From CAYLWN01 sp964387625 (GTDB lineage Bacteria; Patescibacteriota; Microgenomatia; UBA10105), in NCBI GenBank assembly GCA_964387625.1, contig CAYLWN010000006.1, positions 1 to 40,963 on the forward strand: DNA of 40,963 nucleotides. Direction: 5' to 3'. Of the stretch, positions 32,212 to 39,526 are shown one piece after another. The translations under genes and the position numbers were made by a program. How positions within the stretch are numbered: position 1 is the first letter of the stretch; each line of letters starts with the position of its first letter. The notes beneath the pieces were generated by a model that saw nothing but the letters and a program-made list of their open reading frames with translations, had not been told where the DNA came from and did not search any database.

Positions 32212-33435
32212 TTAATTTATTAACAACGCTTTCTCTACAGCCTTAAATTCATCCCAAGAATACTCTTTATTTCCTCTACATAAAGATTGCTCATGAGCTT
32301 TTCCTGTTAAAATAACTGTATCTCCTTCACGAACAACTTTATTAAATACAAAATCAATTGCAGTTTGTCTGTCAGATATTCGGAAAAAAACTGGAGTTTC
32401 AATATCGTCTAATTTTTCTAACTGATTTATTTTTAATTCTATTCCATGGGCTTGTTTACAACCCTGGGCAATATTGTCTATGATAGTGTTGACATTTTCC
32501 GTCCGATAATCTTCTTCAGATAAAATTATTATATCGGCATTTTGAGCACTAATTTTACCCATAATCGGTCTTTTAAATTCATCTCTTAATCCAGCACAAC
32601 CAAAAATATGAATTAATTTGCCTTGAGTTTGAGATTTAACTAAAGGTAATATTTGCTTAAAAGCATTTGGAGTGTGTGCAAAGTCTACAATTATTCTAAT
32701 CCCCTTATTATTCTTTATCAGCTCAAACCTGCCCTTAACTCCTTTAAATTCTTTTACTGCATTTCTGATAATATTATCTTTTATTTTTAAAATTTTACAA
32801 ACACTTATCGCTGCCAAATTATTGGCAATATTATATTCTCCGGGTAAGGATGTAGAAAAAGGAAAATTTTGCGGTGTAACATCTGCATTATTCCTTACTG
32901 CATATGTGGTAATATTTTTATTTATTGTATTTAAATATTTGTAAGATCCGTCATCTTTATTTAAAACTGCATATTTTGCATGTTCTAATAATTGACTCTT
33001 AATGTGTAAATAATCTTCGTAATTCTTGTGATAATCTAAATGTTCCGGCGTCACATTGGTAACAACTCCAACTAAAAAATTATTACCAGAAATTCTCTTT
33101 TGATCAATACTGTGAGAAGTTACTTCTAAAATTAAAAATTCGTCTCCATTTTTAACCGCAATGTTTATCAGTTTTTGTAAAACCCAGGGATTTGGAGTAG
33201 TTACATGAAAACCCGTATCAAATATATTCCCGGCGATACTAGCATACACTGAAGAAATCATTGAAGTTTTTTTACCTGATTGTGTCAAAATCCAATGAAT
33301 TAAATGTGTAGTTGTAGTTTTACCATCTGTACCTGTAACACCGATTATTTTTATTTTTTTACCGGGAAAACCGTAAAAAAGGGCTGCTAGACAAGCATTT
33401 AGACCGTGGAATTTATTTTTTATGGATTGCCACAT
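32212..33435 (-). CDS. murE: MurE-like ligase lacking the N-terminal domain
   Basis: Adds the third amino acid to UDP-MurNAc-dipeptide. P-loop GVTGTDGKTTTTH lies at residues 32-44 instead of about 110, so the first substrate-binding domain of normal MurE is almost absent (407 versus roughly 490 residues). The rest is typical: EVTSHSIDQKRI, TNVTPEHLDYHKNYEDY, KGVKGRFELI and VDFAHTPNAF. The amino-acid specificity motif DNPR of meso-diaminopimelate enzymes reads EDYR (in SEEDYRTENV), keeping only the Arg, so the third residue of the stem cannot be told. It lies between ftsI and pgeF, as in standard dcw order. A MurT-like amidase-associated ligase was considered but the motifs fit MurE better. 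Confidence 0.86.
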   Translation of the reverse strand: MWQSIKNKFHGLNACLAALFYGFPGKKIKIIGVTGTDGKTTTTHLIHWILTQSGKKTSMISSVYASIAGNIFDTGFHVTTPNPWVLQKLINIAVKNGDEFLILEVTSHSIDQKRISGNNFLVGVVTNVTPEHLDYHKNYEDYLHIKSQLLEHAKYAVLNKDDGSYKYLNTINKNITTYAVRNNADVTPQNFPFSTSLPGEYNIANNLAAISVCKILKIKDNIIRNAVKEFKGVKGRFELIKNNKGIRIIVDFAHTPNAFKQILPLVKSQTQGKLIHIFGCAGLRDEFKRPIMGKISAQNADIIILSEEDYRTENVNTIIDNIAQGCKQAHGIELKINQLEKLDDIETPVFFRISDRQTAIDFVFNKVVREGDTVILTGKAHEQSLCRGNKEYSWDEFKAVEKALLIN

Positions 33436-33465
33436 GTGACAATAATTATAACAAATACCACCTAA

Positions 33466-35142
33466 TTAATCGTTAGGAGATATGCCGTAATACGTGAATA
33501 GTTCTTTAGTAATGTTGAAAAAAAGCGGAGCAGCGGTTTCTGAACCCCAGGGACTGCTTTGAGGCTCTCTTAAGGCTACTAGAATCACAAATTTTGGCTT
33601 ATCTGCTGGAGCAAATCCTACAAACGAAGCAATGGTTTTTTGGACATCATAATGTCCTGCAACGGGTATTTGAGCAGTACCAGTCTTTCCAGCTATTCGA
33701 TAACCTTTAGGCTTAGCCCACTTAGCATCTCCATTATCAACTGCAGACACCATCATATCAGTAATCATTTTGGCAGTTTTTTGATCAACAGTCGTGCCTA
33801 TAATTTTGGGATTTTTAATAATTACTTTACCGTTTTTATCGCTAATTTTTTTAACTATTTGTGGCTCCATTAAATTTCCTTTGTTAGCCAATGAAGCTAC
33901 TGCTTGAAGCATTTGTATTGGCGTTACCGCAATTCCCTGACCAAAAGAGGCAGTTGCCAAATCTATATCACTCCAGGTATCTTTGGCTTTTATTTCCGAT
34001 GTGGCTTCTTCTTCCAAATCAATACCGGTTTTTTTACCAATACCGAATTTATTTAAATATTCTATAAACTTATCTTTACCTAATTTATTTGCTACAAATA
34101 CCATTCCTGGATTGGATGATTTTTCTAAAATTTGAGACATATTCAACTGCCCATTATATTTGTCATTCCAGGTACGGATATAATATTGACCTATTTTTAT
34201 CGGTCCTTCTTCATTAAATTTGGTCTGGACATCTACAGCTTTTTCATTTAAAGCCGCTGCCATGACTAAGGTTTTAAATGTTGATCCGGGTTCATAAGTA
34301 TTTGCAACAATCGGATTTGGATAAACTTGCGCATCATATTCACCAAATTTTGACGGATCATAAGAAGGTGTTGCTGCCATACCTATAATTCCTCCGGTAA
34401 TTGGATCCATAACTGCTACCAACCCTTCAGATGCACCATATTTTTCTATTCCTTTTTTTAAATTGTCCTCAATAATCGTTTGAACTGATCTGTCTAAATA
34501 CAATTCTAAATTTTGGCCGTCTTCAAATGGTATACGTTTTTCATCTCCCAATAAAATCGGATTTCCACTGGCATCTTTTTCCCTGATCAAAAAACCTGAT
34601 TTGCCTTTTAAGGCTAAATCATAAAAACCTTCAATTCCAAAATAACCTTTATCTTCACCGCTCTCATTATTGCCTACAAAACCTAATAATTGTGCTGCTA
34701 ATGAAGCTTCTGGATAATATCTTTGGCTTTCTTTTTCAAAACCTAAACCTTTTAAATTCAAATTCTTTAACTCCTCACAGGTTGTTTCGTTTACCTTATG
34801 TTTTATGGGAACCCAGAATATTTCAGATTGGTTCAGTCTGTTGTTTATTATTTCCTTATCTAAGTCCAAAATTTTAGAGACAGTATTTGAAAAACTATTC
34901 TTATCTTCAATTTTTTTGGGTTCTGCATAAATTAAATAAGCTGTTTTATTTGTCACTAATACGCTTCCATCGTTTGCCATAATTTGGCCACGGTTTGCTG
35001 ACAAGTTTAATTTAAAATAATATTGGTTGCTTGCCGCATTTGCTAATTCTCCTGATTTGAAAAACTGCCAGTAGAACAATTTACAGATTATAAGAGAAAA
35101 ACAGATGATAAAACCAAGAAGTACAAATTTTTGCCGCCACAT
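33466..35142 (-). CDS. ftsI: FtsI/PBP2-type septal transpeptidase
   Basis: Class B penicillin-binding protein that cross-links septal peptidoglycan with FtsW. One N-terminal membrane helix (about 6-24), a pedestal domain starting with ANRGQIMANDGSVL (49-62), and the transpeptidase domain with SxxK box S287TFK, SSN (342-344) and KTGTA (486-490) are all present. At 558 residues it has no PASTA domains. It follows the ftsL-like gene by one base and precedes murE by 30 bases. The catalytic boxes are intact, so it should be beta-lactam-sensitive in principle. Confidence 0.95.
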   Translation of the reverse strand: MWRQKFVLLGFIICFSLIICKLFYWQFFKSGELANAASNQYYFKLNLSANRGQIMANDGSVLVTNKTAYLIYAEPKKIEDKNSFSNTVSKILDLDKEIINNRLNQSEIFWVPIKHKVNETTCEELKNLNLKGLGFEKESQRYYPEASLAAQLLGFVGNNESGEDKGYFGIEGFYDLALKGKSGFLIREKDASGNPILLGDEKRIPFEDGQNLELYLDRSVQTIIEDNLKKGIEKYGASEGLVAVMDPITGGIIGMAATPSYDPSKFGEYDAQVYPNPIVANTYEPGSTFKTLVMAAALNEKAVDVQTKFNEEGPIKIGQYYIRTWNDKYNGQLNMSQILEKSSNPGMVFVANKLGKDKFIEYLNKFGIGKKTGIDLEEEATSEIKAKDTWSDIDLATASFGQGIAVTPIQMLQAVASLANKGNLMEPQIVKKISDKNGKVIIKNPKIIGTTVDQKTAKMITDMMVSAVDNGDAKWAKPKGYRIAGKTGTAQIPVAGHYDVQKTIASFVGFAPADKPKFVILVALREPQSSPWGSETAAPLFFNITKELFTYYGISPND

Positions 35143-35143
35143 A

Positions 35144-35461
35144 TTAGTGTAGTTCTAATGCAACAGGTAAATTTGTTGAAACATAATAAGGTGTAATGTT
35201 TTTAGTAAAACCTAAACTTAGAGATTTTTCACGAATAACCGTCAAAGAAGAAGCTGAGGCGATTTTTTCACCTAAATTATTATTAGACTGTTTTAATCCG
35301 TCAAGTTTTTGTTCAATTTGTGTAATTTGGTTTCCTGATATGGCTATTCTATTAGACACCACTACTTGCAGTATTAATAAAAGCAGGATAAAACCTACTA
35401 AAAAAGCTCTTATCGGTAATTTTGCCTGATGTTGAATTACTATTTTTTTTCTTAATTTCAT
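35144..35461 (-). CDS. ftsL: FtsL-like small divisome protein
   Basis: 105 residues: a basic N-terminus, one membrane helix (about 18-36) and a short extracellular coiled coil (about 40-75) with heptad-like Leu/Ile spacing. This is the architecture of FtsL. Sequence identity across the family is low, so the call rests on shape and the position between rsmH (8 bases) and ftsI (1 base). Confidence 0.75.
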   Translation of the reverse strand: MKLRKKIVIQHQAKLPIRAFLVGFILLLLILQVVVSNRIAISGNQITQIEQKLDGLKQSNNNLGEKIASASSLTVIREKSLSLGFTKNITPYYVSTNLPVALELH

Positions 35462-35469
35462 AATGGTGC

Positions 35470-36372
35470 TTATAATTTTTCAATAATTCGTAACTTTGCC
35501 GATCTGGACGATGGATTTTCCCTTAATTCCAATTTACTTGCCCTTAATGGCCGTTTATAAATTATTTTCCCGGTTTTATTTTCTACCGTCTCATTAAAAA
35601 ACTGTTTTACTATTCTGTCTTCCAATGAATGAAAACTAATCACCGCACATCTACCCCCTGGTATTAATATATCCATCGCCTGATTTATACCTATTTGTAA
35701 ATTTTCTAATTCGCGATTAACTTCTATTCTTAATGCCTGAAAAACCTTTGTTGCCGGATTTATCTTTGTATGAACTTTTGCCTTTTTATAAATACTCTCA
35801 ACTATTTGTTTTAACTGTCCAGTTTTTTCAATTGGTTTTACGGAACGGGCGCGATAAATAGCGTAAGCAATTTCCCTAGCCAAGTTTTCCTCACCAAATT
35901 TTCTAAAAATTTCATATAAATCGTTTTGTGAATAATTATTTATTATTTCTTTTGCTGTCAACTTTTCTTCTTGCGACATTCTCATATCAAGCATCGCATC
36001 ATTATTAAAACTAAAGCCTCTGGTCGATTTTTTTATTTGATAGGTTGATAGACCTAAGTCAAAAATAATTCCATAAATTTTCGCAATCCCCGCCTGACTT
36101 ACACAATCCTTAATCTGATTAAAATTCATTTGTCTAATAATTACTTTTCCGGTCGCTATTTCCTGCTTAAATTTTTCTTTCAAATACGCTACAGCTTCTA
36201 GATCCCGATCAATGCATAATACTTTACCTCCCTTATTCAATATTCCTTTAGTATGTCCTCCTCCGCCTGCTGTTGCATCTATGTACCATTTATCATCTGA
36301 CACCTGCAAACATTCAACCACTTCATTCAAAAGCACTGGTTCGTGAAATATTTGATTTGTTTCTGTTTTCAT
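35470..36372 (-). CDS. rsmH: RsmH, 16S rRNA (cytosine-N4) methyltransferase
   Basis: Methylates N4 of C1402 in 16S rRNA. It begins MKTETNQIFHEPVLLNEVVE, has the SAM motif YIDATAGGGGHTKGIL, IIFDLGLSTYQI, and the C-terminal VISFHSLEDRIVKQFF, all characteristic. I chose the ATG at 36372 because AGGTGA lies at good spacing before it; a GTG at 36384 would add four residues. It overlaps the small ORF at 36323-36466 in another frame. Confidence 0.95.
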   Translation of the reverse strand: MKTETNQIFHEPVLLNEVVECLQVSDDKWYIDATAGGGGHTKGILNKGGKVLCIDRDLEAVAYLKEKFKQEIATGKVIIRQMNFNQIKDCVSQAGIAKIYGIIFDLGLSTYQIKKSTRGFSFNNDAMLDMRMSQEEKLTAKEIINNYSQNDLYEIFRKFGEENLAREIAYAIYRARSVKPIEKTGQLKQIVESIYKKAKVHTKINPATKVFQALRIEVNRELENLQIGINQAMDILIPGGRCAVISFHSLEDRIVKQFFNETVENKTGKIIYKRPLRASKLELRENPSSRSAKLRIIEKL

Positions 36373-36466
36373 TCTTATCTTCACCTGACATTTGGCTTTC
36401 CTCTGTTTGCTCTAAAATTTGTGCCAAACGTTGTCGCATTTTTTCACCATTTAGTAAAAAACTCAA
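36323..36466 (-). CDS. Small ORF between mraZ and rsmH (47 aa)
   Basis: A perfect Shine-Dalgarno AAGGAGGTGA (36483-36474) is followed, seven bases on, by TTG (36466) opening a frame of 47 codons to a TGA at 36323. It reads MSFLLNGEKMRQRLAQILEQ, then a charged hydrophilic stretch (TEESQMSGEDKNENRNK), then SNISRTSAFE. An in-frame ATG at 36439 is a second possible start. It has no membrane helix; the first half could form one amphipathic helix. It overlaps the start of rsmH by 50 bases. I know no family for it; the evidence for translation is the very good start signal only. Confidence 0.45.
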   Translation of the reverse strand: MSFLLNGEKMRQRLAQILEQTEESQMSGEDKNENRNKSNISRTSAFE

Positions 36467-36522
36467 ATTTTAGTCACCTCCTTTTTAGTTTTAAGCAAAT
36501 CAGGGCAGGCTTACATAAGTCT

Positions 36523-36957
36523 TCAAGATTTGCTTTGTCCTTGCGGCTCAAATTTCAACCATTTAGATCTTTCCCATAATTCAAAATGATCTCCAGCTCC
36601 AACTATGACGACTTCTTCACCAACCTTACCTTTTAATCCACTCCATTCCAATAAATTATCCGGTAAAACTATTCTTCCTTGTGAGTCTAGTTCTACAATC
36701 ATAGCTCCAGAAAATAATTCTCTTCTCAACATGCGACCACGTGGTTCATTGATTTGTATAGCTAATTGCTGTTTTGCAATGTCTTGCCAATGATTTTTGT
36801 CAAAACCGATAATGCATGGTTCAAATCCCCGGGTTAATATCACTTCAAATCCATCAATCTCAACTCTAATTCTTTTAGGTAATGCCAGACGATTTCTTTC
36901 TGTTAAGTTATGTTTAAATTCTCCTAAATATAAACCAATCTTAGAAACTTTCACCAT
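36523..36957 (-). CDS. mraZ: MraZ, transcriptional regulator of the dcw cluster
   Basis: AbrB-like DNA-binding protein of two repeated domains, 144 residues. Motifs: YLGEFKHNLTERNRLALPKR (first domain, DxKGR-like reduced to ERNRL) and MIVELDSQGRIVLPDNLLEW (second, DSQGR intact). MraZ forms a ring and binds repeated boxes before its own gene. The first codons ATGGTGAAAG coincide with such a box (36949-36956). It is the first gene of the dcw cluster. Confidence 0.95.
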   Translation of the reverse strand: MVKVSKIGLYLGEFKHNLTERNRLALPKRIRVEIDGFEVILTRGFEPCIIGFDKNHWQDIAKQQLAIQINEPRGRMLRRELFSGAMIVELDSQGRIVLPDNLLEWSGLKGKVGEEVVIVGAGDHFELWERSKWLKFEPQGQSKS

Positions 36958-37018
36958 ATTTCACCATCTATATCCATTTTGCACACTTTTCACCATATAT
37001 GTCAAGGGGTTTTCACCA
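36949..37018 (-). promoter_or_regulatory. mraZ promoter with four MraZ boxes
   Basis: Minus-strand TGGTGAAA occurs four times: 37018-37011, 36995-36988, 36966-36959 and 36956-36949. The last two are exactly ten bases apart and the final one overlaps the mraZ start codon. The -35 is TTGACA (37005-37000), spacer 18, -10 CAAAAT (36981-36976); one box lies in the spacer and one upstream of -35. A fifth single box is at 36449-36442 before rsmH. The pattern fits MraZ autorepression. An upstream ATG at 36967 opens a short frame MVKYGESF that overlaps the mraZ start out of frame. Confidence 0.8.
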
Positions 37019-37069
37019 CTAAAATAACACTATAGGTAGGGGTTAGAGTAAATACTCGTCAAAAAATGA

Positions 37070-37528
37070 TTATAAGGGGTATTCTTTTGTATACTGACTG
37101 GTCGCATTTGCACTATTAAATCTTAAAACCAAATTTACGGATTTCACGCCTGTATCATAAGTACATTTTCCTCCGGTAGAACAAGTTCCCAATAAAATAT
37201 CTCTAGTAACGTCAGTTTTTCCTTTAAGATCAATTTTTCCCAATGCGCCTTTTGGTAATCCTTTATCAGTTAAATAACTTAGTTCATATTCTATTGATTC
37301 AGTATTATTGGGAATTTTAGAAATTGTTAAAATAACTGATTTACCGTCTGCTTTAGTTTTTAAATCAACAACTACAGAAGCATCAACAGGGGGTAATTCA
37401 GTTTTTACATCATCTTGTACAACCTGTTGGGAAGGTTTGGTTAAAAATGTAACTAACCACCAACCTCCACTAATCAAAGCTAAAATCGCAATACCAATAA
37501 CCACGTATAGGGCAGTTTTATTTTTCAT
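37070..37528 (-). CDS. Small membrane-anchored extracytoplasmic protein, function unknown
   Basis: 152 residues: a membrane helix at about 7-29 (ALYVVIGIAILALISGGWWL), a linker, and an outer domain of about 110 residues with alternating hydrophobic strands, perhaps a beta-sandwich. Two Cys (in GTCSTGGKCTYDTG) may form a disulphide, suggesting an oxidising or surface location. I do not recognise a family. AGAGAGGA upstream is a fair ribosome-binding site. It lies between glyS and mraZ on the same strand. Confidence 0.7.
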   Translation of the reverse strand: MKNKTALYVVIGIAILALISGGWWLVTFLTKPSQQVVQDDVKTELPPVDASVVVDLKTKADGKSVILTISKIPNNTESIEYELSYLTDKGLPKGALGKIDLKGKTDVTRDILLGTCSTGGKCTYDTGVKSVNLVLRFNSANATSQYTKEYPL

Positions 37529-37569
37529 ATAGAAATAATTCCTCTCTAATTAAGAAAATTAAACTAAAA

Positions 37570-38937
37570 TTAGATTAACTTTTTATTAAAATATTCAACT
37601 AATTTTTCCGACTTTATTCTTTCTTGTAAGGTTGTATCTCTATCTCTTATGGTTACCGTATCATTTTCCAGTGTAGCATAATCAATTGTTACACACCAAG
37701 GTGTACCTATTTCATCTTGTGATAGATATCTTTTTCCAATACTACTTCTGTCATCAAAAACACAATTTATACCTTGCGATTTAATATTTTTATATATTTC
37801 CCGAGCTTTGGCAACTATTTCAGGTTTATTTTTTGCCAGTGGAAATACTGCAACTTTTATGGGTGCAATTTTAGGATTTAATTTAAGTACCACTCTTTTT
37901 CCATCTTCATAATAAGCATCAATTAATATAATTCCTGTCAGCCTAGAAAGTCCAAATGTGGGTTCAATTACATGTGGAATATAATTTTCGCCGGTTATAG
38001 GATCTTTATAACTTAAATCTTTGCCTGAAAACTTGGAGTGATTTTTTAAATCAAAATCCGTCCTGTATGCTATGCCAAACATTTCTTTCCATCCATAAGG
38101 ATATTTATATTCAATATCCATGGTTTTTTTTGAATAATGAGATCTTTCAAATTCTTCATGCTCTCTCCATTTTAAATTATCCTTATTTAATCCTAAATTA
38201 ACAGCCCAATCCCACATATCTTTCCTAAATGTTTCAAAAACCGATTTCCAATCTTTGGGATTAATAAAATATTCAAACTCCATCAAATCAAATTCCAAAG
38301 TTCTGGAGACAAACTGACCCAGGGTTATTTCATTACGGAAAGCTTTACCCTGTTGAGCAATTCCAAAAGGTACTTTCACTCTCATTGTGTCTAAAACGTT
38401 TTTGAAATTTAAGAAAATTCCCTGTGCAATTTCACCTCTTAAATAAGCTGTGGATTTTTTACTTTCTAGTATGCCAATTTGAGTTTCAAAAAGCAGATTA
38501 AATTTTCTGACATCAGTAAGATTTGTCGAGCCGCATTTTGGACATTTTAATTTTTTTTCTTTAATAATTTTTGATAATTCCTCAATTTGTAGGCCTTCTA
38601 CTTTTAATCCCTGTAACTGATCCTCAATTAAATGATCTGCCCGAGTTCGGTTATGACAATTTTTACAATCTACCAATGCATCAGTAAATCCTGCTATGTG
38701 TCCTGAGGCTTCCCAAACTTTAGAATTTAAAAAAATTGACGCATCAATCCCAAACATGTCTTCCCTGTCCAAAACATAATGTTTCCACCATAAATCCCGT
38801 AAGTTATTTTTAAGCAATACCCCCATTGGTCCAAAATCCCAAGTATTTGCCATACCCCCATATATTTCTGATGATGGATATACAAATCCTCTTCTTTTTG
38901 CTAAAGCCACTACTTTATCCATCAATATATTTTGCAT
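37570..38937 (-). CDS. glyS: Glycyl-tRNA synthetase, homodimeric type
   Basis: Class II synthetase. It begins with the typical VVALAKRRGFVYPSSEIYGG and NTWDFGPMGVLLKNNL. A zinc ribbon is formed by CKNCHNRTRADH and CPKCGSTNL. Motif 2 region FRNEITLGQFVSRTLEFDLMEFEYF and motif 3 EPTFGLSRL follow, and a C-terminal anticodon-binding domain of HGTP type. The 455 residues are normal for bacterial-type single-chain GlyRS. The ATG at 38937 has a TATAAT six bases before it; an ATG at 38922 (MDKVVALAK) is an alternative start with a short leader. Confidence 0.96.
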   Translation of the reverse strand: MQNILMDKVVALAKRRGFVYPSSEIYGGMANTWDFGPMGVLLKNNLRDLWWKHYVLDREDMFGIDASIFLNSKVWEASGHIAGFTDALVDCKNCHNRTRADHLIEDQLQGLKVEGLQIEELSKIIKEKKLKCPKCGSTNLTDVRKFNLLFETQIGILESKKSTAYLRGEIAQGIFLNFKNVLDTMRVKVPFGIAQQGKAFRNEITLGQFVSRTLEFDLMEFEYFINPKDWKSVFETFRKDMWDWAVNLGLNKDNLKWREHEEFERSHYSKKTMDIEYKYPYGWKEMFGIAYRTDFDLKNHSKFSGKDLSYKDPITGENYIPHVIEPTFGLSRLTGIILIDAYYEDGKRVVLKLNPKIAPIKVAVFPLAKNKPEIVAKAREIYKNIKSQGINCVFDDRSSIGKRYLSQDEIGTPWCVTIDYATLENDTVTIRDRDTTLQERIKSEKLVEYFNKKLI

Positions 38938-38943
38938 ATGTAA

Positions 38944-38952
38944 ATTATATCA
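38944..38952 (-). promoter_or_regulatory. Extended -10 promoter of glyS
   Basis: Minus strand TGA-TATAAT, with the -10 box at 38949-38944, six bases before the ATG at 38937. No good -35. The transcript would start at or inside the first codon. Confidence 0.5.
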
Positions 38953-38959
38953 GAAAATA

Positions 38960-39526
38960 TTATTTATGTTGTGATATTTTTAATAACAAATCTGCACTCT
39001 GTAATTTTCTTTCAATAATTTCTTCAATTTTACGATCTAACTCTTTAGAATTTGATGTATTATCTATATTGAGAAAACCCAATATTATCATTAAATTTTT
39101 TTTAAATTGATCAAGTTCTGTTATTGCTTGGCTTCTTTTTATGCCCGGTATGTTTAATTTATGTAAAAAATTTATCAGTAGATTAAAAACTTCATGAGAT
39201 TCCTGATTTTCTGCAGTCATTCTATCTACTAACTCCAAAACAATACAGGCATAACTTATTCGTTCTAGGCTTTTGCGGATATTTGTGTATGCATCCAAGG
39301 TAATTGCTTCTGTAACCAAATCCATTGATTTACCCTTATGTAAATATGCGGATAAATAGGTAAACAGTTCTAAATGAGCAGCTCTTTTTGAAGAAATTTT
39401 CCGGATACCTTTGGCAATAATAGTTTTTTTTCCATATTGCTTGGTAAAAATAGATATGATTTTATCTGCTTCGCCGAAATTTTTACGGGAAAGAATTATT
39501 GCATCTACTTTGTAGTTTCTGTTCAC
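38960..39526 (-). CDS. recO: RecO, DNA repair protein
   Basis: Mediates RecA loading in RecFOR repair. The N-terminal OB fold is visible in DAIILSRKNFGEADKIISIFTK, GKKTIIAKGIRK and LFTYLSAYLHKG, followed by an all-helical region with SYACIVLELVDRM. At 188 residues it is shorter than the usual 230-250 and has no Cys-rich zinc-binding tail. The start overlaps the DUF4012 gene stop by four bases. Confidence 0.85.
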   Translation of the reverse strand: MNRNYKVDAIILSRKNFGEADKIISIFTKQYGKKTIIAKGIRKISSKRAAHLELFTYLSAYLHKGKSMDLVTEAITLDAYTNIRKSLERISYACIVLELVDRMTAENQESHEVFNLLINFLHKLNIPGIKRSQAITELDQFKKNLMIILGFLNIDNTSNSKELDRKIEEIIERKLQSADLLLKISQHK

